Of a DNA stretch of 64,000 nucleotides, positions 23,073-34,830 are shown piece by piece. How positions within the stretch are numbered: the stretch's first letter is position 1; every line of letters begins with the position of its first letter. Position numbers and translations under genes: made by a program. The notes under the pieces are model-generated. The model had not been told where the DNA came from, did not search any database, and saw only the letters and a program-made list of their open reading frames with translations. Where the stretch lies: positions 232,328,797 to 232,392,796 of the forward strand of contig OX336396.1 in NCBI GenBank assembly GCA_946902985.2, written 5' to 3'. This DNA comes from Meconema thalassinum. Taxonomy: Eukaryota; Arthropoda; Insecta; Orthoptera; Tettigoniidae.

Positions 23073-23592
23073 AAGACGCACTGCCAGCTGGATGTACAAT
23101 TGAAAATGTGTGTATTGGAAACAAGGCAGTGTGTGCTCTGTAGCGCGAGAATGTTATGGCAATACAGCAGGCAGTGCATTTAGCAGGCACTGGTTTGACG
23201 AGCACAGTGGCAAATGTTTCAACGACTTTCATTTGTCATTGAGCTGTTTATGAAGCTTCACGTTCAAGGTTGAATATCACATGGGGTAGGACAATGACGA
23301 CAAATGACATTTAAGTAAGCGGCTTTATTGTCAAGCTGTGGGTGAGTTGTCAAATATTAAATGCATAACAGAATGTTGTTATATGAGTGGAATAAAGGCT
23401 GTATTTTCATCATATGTGAGACTAGGTCATTTCATGATTGTAGGAAGCCATGTTTTGATTGTTTACGACGAACTGTATGAGAGCCTTGAGAATAATGAAT
23501 GTTATAGTTACAGAGGAATGTGCTCACAGTATTTGAGATTGAGTGTACTGTTGACGTTGTGTGTCACTTTGTTATTATGAATTATTAATGTA
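23073..23592. other. No gene recognised
   Basis: A plus-strand ORF (23338-23580, 80 codons) has no recognisable domain and I treat it as chance. No repeat noticed. Confidence 0.35.
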
Positions 23593-23787
23593 AAAGGAAG
23601 GAAGGAAGCTTGTAGTTTTGCATGTCCGTTAATCTCACGATCATGATCCACGGTACCTCTCTTTTACGTGGAATGCGAACCACAGGACATGTCATTTCAA
23701 TTCGAAAATCTCACAATGTATTGACCGGGAATCAAACCCGGTCTACCTTGGTGAGAGACTAACAGCTTGACCGCTGCGCCACAAATG
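23593..23787 (-). mobile_element. SINE family D, copy 1
   Basis: Shares with 27687-27883 the order 'aggaagct-t-tagttt', 'gatcatgatccacgg', 'ccacaggacatg', and a reversed tRNA-like head with B box ('gggaatcaaacccggtc') and 'gaccgctgcgcca'. The right end is at about 23787. Confidence 0.75.
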
Positions 23788-24109
23788 TGACAGTAGCATA
23801 TCTCCAATTCAATCTATACATTCATTATAGTACCAGTATGAAAACGGAGTGCAAATTAACTTTTTAAGAATGTCCAAGCTGTGTAGTATACGAGTAGGAT
23901 AACATGTCAGATGTTACACATCATACGCGTCTACTGTAAGGCTCGTATCTTTTTTGTTTATTCATGTATTCTTTTAGCATCTAAGTTAGTCGTTAAGTCT
24001 GTAGTTATTTCTAGTTGTAGGTTTTATACCATTATCAAACATGATCACGATCACCCAAACAATTAGGGGCCGATATGTTTGGCCCCTTAAGACAACAATA
24101 ATAATCATC

Positions 24110-24470
24110 TCTGCCGCTGGAGAGAACACCAGAGAGAACTCGTCTCAATAGATGGAGGACTCACTGCCCACAGACATGTCACCAAAGAAAGAACTGGCTC
24201 CTGGCGCCGACCTACCTTATCCTGTGTGGAGGTCCCTCAACCGCTTAAGAGTGGGTGCCCCTCGATGCAAGACCAACCTGCAAAAATGGGGGATCCTTCC
24301 AGCAGACGCAGACACCTCTTGTGAATGCGGAGCTGAACAAGACCCAAGCCACCTACTTACCTGCCCCCTCCTGGACAACCCATGCACAATGGAAGATGTT
24401 TTTAGAGGAAGTAGCAAGGCCATCGCAGCTGCAATTTTTTGGAAATGTTGACCGGACACGGAAATGAATG
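24110..24470 (+). pseudogene. LINE C-terminal (Cys/His) remnant
   Basis: Encodes PVWRSLNRLRVGAPRCKTNL and a Cys/His motif (CECGAEQDPSHLLTCPLL). The LINE at 63180-64000 has the same layout (STLNRLRTGHGRCGDSLFKW, then CEAPRQTVEHIRKDC). This is the zinc-finger-like tail that follows RT in several LINE clades. Only the last ~100 codons survive; a G homopolymer (24517-24536) and GTT repeats follow it. Confidence 0.7.
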
Positions 24471-24667
24471 AATGATCATCAAAACTACTCCTCGAAGATT
24501 GAGGAGTCCAAATATGGGGGGGGGGGGGGGGGGGGGAGGGTTAAGAGTTTGTTGTTGTTGTTGATCATTTTAGGGGTTTTGCGACATCATAGTCATGTAG
24601 CCCCGTGTATTTGGGTGTGTGTAGAATTTGTCTGACAACCTGTGTCACTGTGGCGTCTGAACTAGTG

Positions 24668-26817
24668 TCTTCTTCTTCTTCTGCTTAGCGTTTTCCCGCA
24701 GGTGCATGGTCCGCTGTCCGGATCTGCTCGCCACTTGTTAGGATCGTGAGCATCATAAGGTGTTAGGCTGAGCACCTTCATATCGGCATTTATCGTATCA
24801 TGCCAGCGCTGTTTTGGTCTCCCACGTGGTCGTTGTCCATTGATTTCCAAGCACTGGGTAGATTTGGCTACTGTTCCTGGTGCAGCACATAGGACATGAA
24901 CGTACCATTGGAGACGTTTTTGCCGAGCCTTCTCAGTGATGGGTGTAATGCCCATTTGCTGGTGAATGATGTCGTTTCCTACATGGTCCAGGAGTGTGAT
25001 GCCCATTGATCAACGGAGCATATGCATTTCCATGCTGTGTAGTTGGCGCTATGTAGCTCTGTCTGTTGGTCGACATTCAACGCCATACAAAGCAACAGGA
25101 CGTACTGTCATGCGATATATTTTGGATTTCAGATGTAGTGGCATCCTTCTATTGCAGAGTACACCTGTAACTTCCCTCCATCTCATCCAAGCTGCGTTTA
25201 TCCTGCTTCGCACTTCATCACCTATCTCACCATCAGATTGTAAGCGAGATCCTAGATACCTGAAGCTTACGGTCGTAGCTAATGTCTCTCCGTCAACTTG
25301 AATGGAGCCGTTGCTTGTGATGGTTTCAAGGTATTCAGTCTTATTCTTATTCACTGAGACAGTATTGCGAAATACGGCTGTTTCAAACTTCAACTTGAAG
25401 CTACTGTCCTCCTCTGGTGGTATCAGCAAGTGCAACATCATCTGCGTATAAGAGAGTCCAAGGAACACTCCTTTGCAGGTCTCGTGTGATTGTGTCCATG
25501 ACAAGGATAAAAAGCAATGGGGACAATGAGGATCCCTGGTGTACACCAACGTTCACTGGGAAGCTCTCCGAGGTGCCGACAGCGTAAGGTAAACAACTGG
25601 TGGTGTTTGTGTATAGCATCTTGATCCAGCTGATAAGCATTTCTGGTACTCCATGATCACGAAGTGCATACCAGGATAGATGATGTGGAACACGGTCAAA
25701 AGCCTTTTCAATGTCAAGGAAGGTGATGTGTAGTGGCTGTTGTTTCTCACGGTGCTTTTCAATGTGCATTCTGGCAGCGAAGATTGCATCAGTTGTTCCA
25801 GCACCCTTGACGAAACCACACTGGTTGGTACTAATGCTGATGATGTCTCGCAGTCTTCGATCGAGAATTCTCTCAAAAATCTTCATTGTGTGCAGCAGGA
25901 GGCGTATTGGACGGTAATTTCCACATTTTTCTGGGTCACCTTTCTGCTTAAATATACAGTAGGTACAGTGATGCTTGTAGTCCAGTCACTGGGAATAGTT
26001 CTACAGTCAACTATCGCAATGAAAAAGTTTGCCTGCCAGTTGATCGCGGATTGTTCTGATTCCTGTAACTTCCAGAAGTCTGCCGGAAGGGCAACTAGTC
26101 CTGGCGCTTTTTTATTCTTCATACTCCTGATGGCGCTGGTGACTTCATCTGATGTGATGTGAAAGATAGGGCCTTCTGTTAGATTATCTTTTGGAATTGG
26201 AGGATTTGGAAACTCAATGTTGGAAATTTCTGCGAAGTGCTGTTTCCAACGTTTGAGGATGTTCTGTTTGTTCTGTAATCGCTGACCATCCTCGCCTTTT
26301 ATACACACATAGTGCTCAATGTCAAGTACTGACTTTGCTCTAGCCTTGGTCAGCCTGAAGATAGTTTTCTCTCCTTCCATTGAGTCCAGTGTTGTGTACA
26401 GGTCACTATCGTCACTGTGACTGGCTTCAGCGACAGCTTTCTTAGCTTCACGTTTGGCAATGGCCTAAGTCTCTCTGTTCTCTGGAGTCTTTTGTGAGAT
26501 CAAGTTTCTATATGCATTCTTCTTTGCATGCACCTTATCTTGGACTTCGACTGTCCATAGCCACGTTTGCTTATGAATGCGGCGGGAACTAGGTATTGTT
26601 ATACCCAGGGTTGCTGTGGCGGCTGCAGTGATAGATTTGCAGAATGTGGTCCAGGTTTTGTCAATCGCATTCGGGTTGACAGGAGGGTAATTTACATTCT
26701 CTCCCAACGCCTCCTTTTGATCTTTAAGTTTCCACCATTTAATCTTAACCGGAGCATTTATCCCACTGTCTCTACTACGTTTAGAGATCCTAAAATCTGC
26801 CGTGAGTAGCTTATGTT
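24668..26817 (-). mobile_element. RTE-like LINE, 5'-truncated
   Basis: Minus-strand non-LTR retrotransposon whose 3' end is a short GAA repeat (24668-24680 read in reverse), typical of RTE-type elements. The coding content runs from the end of the endonuclease (HKLLTADFRISKR, near 26810) through RT to the C-terminal tail. The 5' end stops abruptly at about 26817, so most of the endonuclease is missing. Confidence 0.88.
24680..26815 (-). pseudogene. RTE-like LINE ORF2: RT with frameshifts
   Basis: Order on the minus strand: linker (26707-25883), RT core (25886-25401) with NQCGFVKGAGTTDAIF, FLDIEKAFDRVPH, GVHQGSSLSPLLFILVMD and the catalytic LLYADDVALA, then the thumb (25549-25049) with VSFRYLGSRLQSDGEIGDE and LYGVECRP, then a tail (25006-24662) with RPRGRPKQRW. 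Frame changes occur between each block (near 25870, 25400, 25050), so no single ORF remains. The motifs fit the RTE-type group; exact clade not verified. Confidence 0.87.
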
Positions 26818-26887
26818 GAGGAGCTACACAGCTTCACATCTAAAACTAATCGGAGATCACAGCGGCGAATAAGAATAGTGTGTGTAT

Positions 26888-27146
26888 TTGTAATTAAAGT
26901 AGAATTTTGGTAGGAAGCAGTCATGGCTTTAAGATAGGTACCATCCCGGCATTCACCTGAAGTAGAAGTGGGAAACAACGGGAAACAACCTCAAAAATTG
27001 CTGGGGTCGGAATCGAATACGCCTGTTTTATTTTGCCTTCCCTGTTCCAGGCCTCAGACCAGAATTAAATTTCTTGGCAGAGACGGGAATCAAACCCGGG
27101 CTTCGCAGTGACAGCCAAGAGGCTAGTCACTGCGCAACGAGGCGGA
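26888..27146 (-). mobile_element. SINE family B, copy 2
   Basis: Core 'accatcccggcattcacctg', then 'ggcctcagaccagaattaaa', then a reversed head with a good B box ('gggaatcaaacccggg') and 'cactgcgcaacgaggcgg'. The best preserved B copy. Confidence 0.8.
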
Positions 27147-27230
27147 CAAGATGTAAGGTGTGGTAGCTATGTGCAGATGGAACGATTAGCACAGGACAGG
27201 GAGACATGGTGTGCTGCATCAAACCAGTCA
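27147..27230 (+). pseudogene. LINE K 3' end fragment, copy 1 (part 1)
   Basis: Encodes a tail like MERLAQDRETWCAASNQSK, matching the end of the LINE remnant at 53160-53840 (MKRLAQNREAWTAASNQSKD). It is interrupted at 27230 by a SINE; the rest ('ccagtgaaaagactgaag') is at 27651-27668. Confidence 0.75.
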
Positions 27231-27426
27231 AAATTAAAATTAAAATTAAAATTAAAATTAAAATTAAAATTAAAATTAAAATTAAAATTAAAATTAAAAT
27301 TAAAATTAAAATTAAAATTAAAATTAAAATTAAAATTAAAATTAAAATTAAAATTAAAATTAAAATTAAAATTAAAATTAAAATTAAAATTAAAATTAAA
27401 ATTAAAATTAAAATTAAAATTAAAAT
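27231..27426. repeat. (AAATTA)n hexamer array, about 33 units
   Basis: 196 bp of perfect hexamer repeat. It sits at the 3' side of the reversed SINE G (27427-27647) and between its target duplications, so it is most simply that SINE's expanded tail. The two long ORFs across it (KLKL..., KIKI...) are translation artefacts. Confidence 0.95.
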
Positions 27427-27647
27427 AATGTTATTGGTTATACGTCCCGTTTAACTACTGGGGATTTTAGAGATATCAGGGTGCCAGAATTTTCCCCCGA
27501 AGGGTATCCTTAACGTGCCAGTAAATCTACTAAAACGGCTCCCTCGCATTTCCGCACCATCACTTGCCAGCTGACTGCGCCAGGATTCGAGCCTCCAACC
27601 TTGGCCACAACAGGCGAGAACGTTACCGCTGAGCCACGCAGCCAGCC
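27427..27647 (-). mobile_element. SINE family G
   Basis: Reversed tRNA-like head with A-box-like 'gtggctcagcggtaacg' and B-box-like 'ggctcgaatcctggcg', then body and a hexamer tail. The target duplication AAACCAGTCAAAA / AAACCAGTGAAAA is at 27221-27233 and 27648-27660. Inserted in the LINE K 3' end. Confidence 0.85.
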
Positions 27648-27686
27648 AAACCAGTGAAAAGACTGAAGTCACACACAATTTCCTAA

Positions 27687-27883
27687 AAGGAAAAGGAAGC
27701 TTTTAGTTTTACGTGATCGTTAATCATGCGATTATGAGCCACGGGACCTCCTTTTTATGTGGAATCCAAACCACAGGACATGGCATTTCACTCCGAAAAT
27801 CTCACATGCATTGACTGTGAATCGAACCCGGTCCACAATGGTGAAAGGCCAACAGCTTGACCACTGTGCCACCACGTCCCCAT
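27687..27883 (-). mobile_element. SINE family D, copy 2
   Basis: Same order as 23593-23787, with reversed B box 'gaatcgaacccggtc' and 'gaccactgtgccaccacg'. Flanked by ATTTCCTAA at 27678-27686 and 27884-27892. Confidence 0.85.
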
Positions 27884-27987
27884 ATTTCCTAATAAAAATA
27901 AATAAAAATAACACTAAATTGAGGCAAGAATATTTTGTCACCAGCGAGATGGTTAGTAAATTGACAACTTTACTCTGGTCACATGAA

Positions 27988-28320
27988 GAGCCTCCGTGGC
28001 TTAGGCGGCAGCACGCCGGCCTCTCACCGCTGGGTTCGTGGTTCAAATCCCGGTCACTCCATGTGAGATCTGTGCTGGACAAAACGGAGGCAGACAGGTT
28101 TTTCTCCGGGTACTCCGGTTTTCCCTGTCACAATTTCATTCCAGCAACACTCTCCACTATCATTTCATTTCATCTGTCATTCATTTAATCATTGCCCCAG
28201 AGGAGTGCGACAGGCTTCGGCAGCCGGCACACTTCATATCCTCGCCGCTAGATGGGGGCTTCATTCATTCCATTCCTGACCCGGTCGGAGACTGGAAGCA
28301 GGCTGTGGATTTTCATTTTC
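27988..28320 (+). mobile_element. SINE family E, full-length with 16-bp TSD
   Basis: The head has A-box-like 'tggcttaggcggcagcacg' and B box 'ggttcaaatcc'. The body has 'ggcagacaggtttttctccg' and the end 'gactggaagcaggctgtgg'. Flanked by ACTCTGGTCACATGAA at 27972-27987 and 28321-28336, which sets both ends exactly. A partial copy at 51640-52305 is itself interrupted. Confidence 0.92.
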
Positions 28321-28336
28321 ACTCTGGTCACATGAA

Positions 28337-28907
28337 AGCATAAATGTGCTGCCAAGAAGTATCCTAAAGTGGAGAAGGAAATAAGCTCTATATCAGAGGA
28401 GGCGACACGTGCACCTGTTCACTCCCACCCTGAGCAAATGCTGCCGCCTCTGTTGAGTAAACAAGAACACCGCCCTCGTGTTGACATATGTACCTTACAT
28501 TAGCACCTGCGCGCTCCCACAAGGGGACCAGTTAGGTCCTCCTCCAGTCGCCAATAAAAGAAAACGGTGGCTTGGATAAACAACATATACACAGCGATTC
28601 CCTTCTGTTATAAGCAAGGAATCTTGAGAGAAACTTCTTTCCGATTTAAAAAAGTGACACTCAGTCTGAAAGACTAGACTTTGTATCATTTTAAATGCTA
28701 CAAATGCAGAAAAAATGCTAGAAAGACTGGAGGCTTCTCGCTTCGCTCGAAGCCAAAGACTCTTGACATGTTAGAAAATTATCAGCATAATACTTATCTT
28801 GCTTTATAATACTTTACCTTGTTTCAAATTACTCGCGAACTGCAAGTGCAAACCAGGGGCAAAGCAAGGTCAAGCGCGCGGGGAAATGCCACTTCCATCC
28901 AGTCTAA
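28337..28907. other. No gene recognised
   Basis: Unique-looking sequence; overlapping short ORFs have no domains. A small palindromic word 'ctcgcttcgctcgaag' is at 28738-28753. Confidence 0.35.
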
Positions 28908-29408
28908 AATCACTAATAGCGGGCGATGTATTGAAGATAGAGATATGCTCTCGCGGACTTTTTTGTAGAACTTTTCATGCTGACAATATACTTACGCTCA
29001 TAGTATATTGATATTTTTAACGGTTTGCCCAGCGTAAGCTTAAGAAGCGCATGGACGCCAAGTTTGTTTTCGACTTTTTCACTGAAATCGTTACTGCTTG
29101 GCTTCCTTAGATCATACAAAAATTATTTTCTACAGAATCTTTCCTCGAGATATCCTTTACAGAATGGTGAAAACCGCATCAAAATCCATCCAGTGGTTCT
29201 CGAGATTACCCGTGACATCCAAGAATCGGGGATTTTTGTCTTATACTAACGAAGTAGAGATTGTCGGGGAACACATGCACCAAGCGGTACTATGACGTTA
29301 CACACCTCAGTGCATTCGGGTACATTTCGACCCGTCACCGTAACGTATCGCCAGACCCCAGCGTAACGACGAAGTCGACAAGATCATTTACAATGATAAA
29401 ATCCCTCT
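28908..29408 (+). repeat. Dispersed repeat F, copy 1 (about 500 bp)
   Basis: Closely matches 50812-51313 over the whole length ('gcgatgtattgaagatag', 'ctctcgcggac', 'aacggtttgcccagcgtaag', 'cctcgagatatcctttaca', 'aagtcgacaagatcattta'). A diverged reverse copy is at 42370-42612. No coding domain; the class is unknown. The matched ends ('cacttatagNNggcgatg' and 'atgataaaatc') probably mark its limits. Confidence 0.7.
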
Positions 29409-31027
29409 CGGCACACCGGAAGGCGGAGATAGTTTCACCAGACAAAGAAAAATATTTACTAAATTTCCTAATTGTTGTATATCTACAATTGAATCGGTCG
29501 GAGCTGAAAAGCATTAAGTCAAAAATTGTAATTTTTTAAACAATTAGTATTCTGAAGTATTGACCCATGGACCTTCTAACGGCATAGGAAAGAATTAAGT
29601 CAGCCTTCTCTTTAAGCCAGAATCCACTGCTACATGTAGCGCGATCAGAGCAGAAAAGCTCTAAGTCAGTGACTTGCTGCCTTTCAGCGCCGTATTCCGT
29701 ACTTAACGTTGGTCGCACTGCAAGATTCCCGCGTGTTACTTTGCAAATTACATTTGTATAGGGTTTAGGTGGTTTTTATGTTACAAATCCATTTTAAAAT
29801 AAAATTTCATGTGAAATATTCATTCTGGTTGGCTTTATGCCGCACAGAACTGAAAGTAATTAAGCCACGTTTCCAAAATTTATTTGAAAAATATGTTTAT
29901 TAAATTAAAATTGACATTCCGTTAACACAAATATAACCTGAATAGTTGCTTCATAATATAGATGACTAATATAGTGTGTTTGTTAAGTTCTCTTCTGTCA
30001 ATGGCATTCTGTTGTGAGTGACCTTCAGGAATTTGCAGCTTCCATGAATGTTCCAGAACTCCTGGCGTTAATGCAGGATGCAATGGATATCATAAAACGT
30101 TTTCTTGTAAAGAAGTCGCGACAGTGCACTTTGAAAGATAAGTGGAAACAAAGAAACGAGCAGAGAAACTGAAATTTTTGTACGTAAGTTGAAAATACAG
30201 TGTAACACATGTGGAAGTATTTTCTTTTTTATTTACCGACCTACATTTTAAATTATTATTTCACTGTAATTATATGCGATATTGCAGTAGGCCTATTTAT
30301 TTGTAGTGTATGATGCCTTATTAACACTCAACCTCCTGTAAAACGGATAATTAAATCTGGAACTATTGCGTTCCGCCTTAGGCAGGGTTTACTGTATTTT
30401 AAAAGTTACGTAGTTATTTTAATTAGTAATTTACCCAACCCTGCCTTTTACTTTACGTTTTTTACGTATTTCTGGTCTGCCTGACCTGGAGAATCTTATG
30501 CTCCTAGCTGCCGTTGTCGTACCCCATCCAGGCTATATTTAATTTCTGGCAAGTGTGTTTACAACTGAAGTTGCAATGTACAATTAAAGGGTTTCCTAGT
30601 GATTGTGCCTCTATTGAATCTCAAACAAACGGCACTGAACGTTTTCAAAGAACCGAGTCGAGTCACTGTGCTTTTAGAAACTTCTCTAATTGTAGCAAAA
30701 GAGTCTCCTCTTCCTCTCGAGGAGGAGCAAAGCGCGGAAACAGAACATCACACAGATCATTAAACGTTTAATTATGTGTAAGCGATTGCTAAATTGGAAT
30801 ATAATTCCAGCGAGGAAATTAAATTAAATAAACTTTTTAGTTTTCTTTGCGTCAAACTTTACCTCACAATGGAGACACGAGTTGTCCACTTCCCAGTGTA
30901 GTGGCTAGCATTCATGTTAATGTTGTTGTTTCATTTGAGGGGCTTAGACAATGCGGTCATATATCCCCGAATACTTGGGTTATTGTGCTATTGTGATGGC
31001 TTTATTCGTGTCTGTAATTGTAATTTG
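29409..31027. other. No gene recognised
   Basis: 1.6 kb of AT-rich sequence. About 30905-31025 ('tgttgttgtttcatttgagg', 'ccccgaatacttgggt') resembles 24545-24620, so it contains part of another dispersed repeat. Confidence 0.35.
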
Positions 31028-31265
31028 GAGCCTGCATAGCGTAGTCGGTAGAGGCGCTGATTTTCTAGCTGAAAGATAGTGGATTCGATCCCTAACCAGG
31101 TAAGGGATTTTAGAAACAAAACTACGCCTGGGGTTCACCTAGCCTACACCAGAAATGAGTTCCAGGGTAAATTACTGGGTGCAAAGACGGCAGGGCATGG
31201 AGTTGACAACTCTATCCTATCTAATCACACGAGCCAGAACGCACAAAACCTCCCTTTCATATAAC
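31028..31265 (+). mobile_element. SINE family H
   Basis: tRNA-like head with A-box-like 'tagcgtagtcggtagaggcg' and B-box-like 'ggattcgatccct', then a body with 'ggtaagggattttagaaac'. Only one copy was seen, so the 3' end is approximate. Confidence 0.6.
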
Positions 31266-31837
31266 TCTTCATAAATTCGGTATCACACTGTACGATTGCA
31301 GTGGTCGTAGTTTCCGATAATCACGAATGTGGGCTTGAAAATTAGGCCAAGTTTCCTGCTGTACGTTTATCCAGGGCTGAGAAAACGTTACTTCAGAAAA
31401 GGTTTAATAACTTTTTATTCGGTAGTTGAAGAAACTTCAAACTTGAGATTTACACTATCAATACTTTTGCCTATAACACATAGAAATTTCGTTACACTCA
31501 GCCAAGTAGTTTTCCATGTATATAGTTTTAAGTGAGCGGTTCCTAGAAAAGACGTAAAAAACGGACAATTCTTCATACAACCACAAATAAAAATATAATT
31601 AATAAACTTGAGAATAATTGGCATATATACTCTAACGCAGAATTAAACAAGGCAAATATTGGTATAATTCATATTTCAATAGATTTATTGGTTTGTTTGT
31701 AATTAATGTCTAAACTCGAGTATCCATAGTAAAAAATCCGAAAGTAGTGCTGTTGTCAAAAAGAGTGGTTGCCTCTACCTTCCACTACTCACATGGCCTC
31801 CATGGACTGTACGAAGTTGGCTTAAAAAAATTCAGGT
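31266..31837. other. No gene recognised
   Basis: AT-rich, no domain-bearing ORF, no repeats noticed. Confidence 0.35.
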
Positions 31838-32112
31838 GAGGAATGGGTAGGAGGCTGCCTTAGTCTTAAGTTAGGAACCATCCCAGCATTTGGCTTCAGT
31901 AGAAGTGGCAGAGAAACCACGGAAAACCGTTTCCAGAATGGCTGAGGTGGGATTCAAACCCCCCTCTTCTCAGGTTTGCCTCACGAGGCTGTGTGTAAGG
32001 TACCCCGTTCAAGCCCTCAGACCAGAATTTAATTTCTCGTCAGAGCTGAGAATCAATCCCGGACCTCCAGGGCGACAGCCAAGAATGCTAGACGCTACAC
32101 TGCGATACAGCT
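31838..32112 (-). mobile_element. SINE family B, copy 3
   Basis: Core 'accatcccagcatttggctt', 'gaaaaccgtttccagaatgg', 'gccctcagaccagaattt' and a reversed head ('gaatcaatcccggacctcc', then 'ctgcgatacagctcc'). Confidence 0.78.
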
Positions 32113-33239
32113 CCCGAGACTTCCGTTGCATCCAGATATTTTCTAAGCAGACTGGACCAAGAATTTCATCAATATTTTCCTGTCTTGTTTCTCTAAGTCT
32201 GCCTCCAATGATCAAGAGACGTATTGTTTTTCACGTTTGATTACTGAGTTAGAATGTATTAATTTTGCGTTCTTGGATATTGATGATTTCTTATATCAGT
32301 TCCACGTTATTCTATAGAAAACCAAATTATTATTATTAATAATAATATAGTACATTATGCAACGAGCCTATAATGGCAATAATGAAGACACGAGTATGTT
32401 TTCAAAACGAGAGAAGCGTGTTTTATAATATCCATACGAGTGTCTTAATTTCCATTATAGGCGAGTTGCATACGACTGTTTATGTTCGGCGATAATTATA
32501 ACTAGTTTATGTTCGAACATAAATATTCATAAATATCTGTCGAGATTTCACTAGTTTTATGTACCGAACAGAGCGCATGAGACGCAGAGAATACCTTGTA
32601 TTTGACTAAGGCCTCCTGGAATACCCCACTATGACATGAGCCACGCAGTGAAATTTAAAATAGAAGGCCGTGGACGTCAGCGCAGATGCGATGCTATCCT
32701 TACCTAATTGGTCACACAGCTGTTTCTTGAGCTCTGATTGGTGGGAGACACTGTTTCATCATGAAAAATAGTGTTATAATGACCCTCATTATGATGCAAT
32801 TTTCTGACATATAGGCCTAATATATAAATTTCGCCATGGTCGAACATAAAGATTATTATTATACACATGGATTTTACCCTAAAGGTAGACAACCCACACA
32901 CGTTGCTCAATCCTGGCTTGCATGTCCGCTGGATCTGAGCCCGGAAATTATACGTGCACAAAATAAGTCATTTACGTAAGTTTCGACTGGTACTAAGGCC
33001 CTAAAAAAACGCAGAGGGCAGAGATTTGCACAATATATCATTTCTTCAACATTCAACCCGTATTTAAGCGTGTATAGACTCCACTTTTTATTTTAAAATA
33101 TTGAGGCAAAAACTGGGTGGGGCTTATACTCGGGACACATAAAAAATACACAAAATTTATAAAGGAATACAATAAATTTTATTGCCTGAATTCTTACATT
33201 TGATGAATATTATTGATCAGTGCCACTAATATCCTAGTC
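32113..33239. other. No gene; copy of the window-start repeat
   Basis: 32773-32852 repeats the first 62 bases of the window (atgaNcctcattat, ttttctgacatata, tcgaacataaa). At about 33100-33150 'ctgggtggggcttatactcg' may be near the end of the pogo element that follows; no matching inverted end was found. Confidence 0.35.
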
Positions 33240-33669
33240 ACTAAACTCTGTATCTGTTGTAGGTCTACACCACACCGTGTCATCTTCACTTCCGTCCATT
33301 GCATTTGCAATTGATGACACTTTAAATTTTTCTGAATCATGTCTGGAGATATTTCCTGCCAAGCGGCAACAATTCAATCGCACATCTGTGAAAGGGAGGC
33401 TCTCTTAAGGCGTCCAGTTGGCGTCGTTTCTGCAGCGCCGCTTATCCAGTTACGGTACAGTCGTCTCAGATTTGCCTTGAAAGGTCGGTTGATGGAAACA
33501 ACGAGAGGCTGCAACAATCCCGTCATACCACCAGGTATCGCCACCATATCGCACTTCTCTTTAACACAGTCTGTCAAATGACGTCGAAAACTGTCAAGCA
33601 CGAGCATCCAATTTGGGCTTAGAAGAGCACCTGGCCGCCGAAACCACACTGATTTTAACTCGTCTATAA

Positions 33670-34565
33670 TAATAATAATAATAATAATAAAATGAGGAGA
33701 GTGTTCTGTAGCAGATACCTTAATTTACATCTAAAAATTAGACTTCTGAGATGTTATATCTACCCCACCTTGTTCTATGGAGTTCAGACCTGGACCATAA
33801 AGGAAAGAGAAATGGACAGATTGGAGTCATTTGAGCTATGGACGTACAGAAGGATACTGAGGCTGAGTTGGAAAGAAAAGGTCACAACGATGAGGTGATG
33901 AGGCGGAAGGGAAAGAGAAAGGAAATATTAAATACTGTCAAAATGAGCAAACTGCAGTATCTGGGTCATGTGATGAGAGGAGAGAAATATCATCTGCTGC
34001 AGCTGGTCATTCAAGGAAAGTTTCAAGGCAAAAGAAGACCAGGAAGAAGACGCATTTCTTCGATCGATAATCTGAAAACTTGGTTCAATTGTTCCACTAT
34101 TGAGCTGTTTCATACTGCATCATCTAAAGCAAGAGTCTCTATGATGGTTGCCAACCTCCTGAGAGGAGATGGCACATAAAGAAGAAGAATGGCCTCGGGT
34201 GCCGGGTGCTAGCTTTGTTATTTGACACCTAAAGGGTGGCTTGCATGTCGAATTTCGTTGTTCCTTGAAGTACTATGAAAGTCAAGGAGGTTAGATATCT
34301 AAGCTCCTTGAACACTATAGCGCATTCTAGTAGTGAAATGAGGAACTTATTGTTGGCGGAAACTCCCGAGATTAATTTTGCCATTATGAACACTGCCTAC
34401 TGAATTCAAATGGGTTCTTTGACATGCCAACATCGTATGACATGGTGTCGAAATTTTTGCCGCCTTTCAAAAAAAAAATCACTTACCACGGCCAGGAGCG
34501 AACCTGCAAGCTTGGGGGTTAGTAGACTGACACGTTGACCACTCAACCACCGTGGCAAGCTACCA
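33670..34565 (-). mobile_element. SINE family C, copy 2, split by LINE J
   Basis: The (AAT)n tail is at 33668-33691 and the body with reversed head at 34189-34565. The two are separated by a LINE 3' end. The flanks GTCTATAA (33662-33669) and GTCTATGA (34566-34573) are the target duplication, and the pogo transposase frame is continuous across it. Confidence 0.85.
33692..34188 (+). pseudogene. LINE J 3' end (RT thumb and tail)
   Basis: Encodes LRCYIYPTLFYGVQTWTIKE, LWTYRRILRLSWKEKVT, then in the next frame KLQYLGHVMRGEKYHLLQL and KRRPGRRRISSIDNLKTWF. These are typical of the region after YADD in RTE/CR1-like LINEs. It ends with a GAAGAAGAA tail at about 34180-34190. A frameshift at about 33895 and lack of the RT core make it dead on arrival. 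Confidence 0.85.
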
Positions 34566-34830
34566 GTCTATGAATAGGTCCCTTGTCATCCAGCCGTTTT
34601 GTTGCACTCGAACGACAATGCCTGATGGTAACTTTTCTTTGGGAAGAGTCTTACGTTTAAAATTAGCCTGTTCTCTCAGCTGTGATAGCTAACATCACAG
34701 TGCACCTTTGTTTTTACGAACCTCGACCATACTCGCAACAATCTCATTAACAGTCATATCTCCTGGCACATCGAAAAACACGGGTGTTCCTTCAGCATTA
34801 CCGATGGCACCATTCGGTGCAGGGGGTAGG

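Larger units (their letters stand above)
33374..34830 (-). pseudogene. pogo/Tigger-like transposase, split by SINE and LINE
   Basis: Minus strand, first block 34830-34566: GNAEGTPVFFDVPGD, then KRKTLPKEKLPSGIVVR and WMTRDLFID. The frame resumes at 33668 as ELKSVWFRRPGALL, LVLDSFRRHLTD, VAIPGGMTGLLQPLVVSINR. These are the DDE-superfamily motifs of pogo/jerky-type transposases. Two positions that are normally catalytic aspartates look changed (DE(T)PV reads EGTPV; QPLD reads QPLV), and a stop and frame change occur near 34690. SINE C2 with LINE J sits exactly between the blocks. N-terminal DNA-binding domains are not seen. Confidence 0.8.

Noticed and set aside
27108..27454. Two plus-strand ORFs of repeating KLKL/KIKI
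   Set aside because: Pure translation of the AAATTA hexamer array; no gene.
27988..28070. tRNA gene
   Set aside because: A and B boxes are present, but the sequence continues into a SINE body with TSDs and does not fold as a complete tRNA; the same holds for the other SINE heads.
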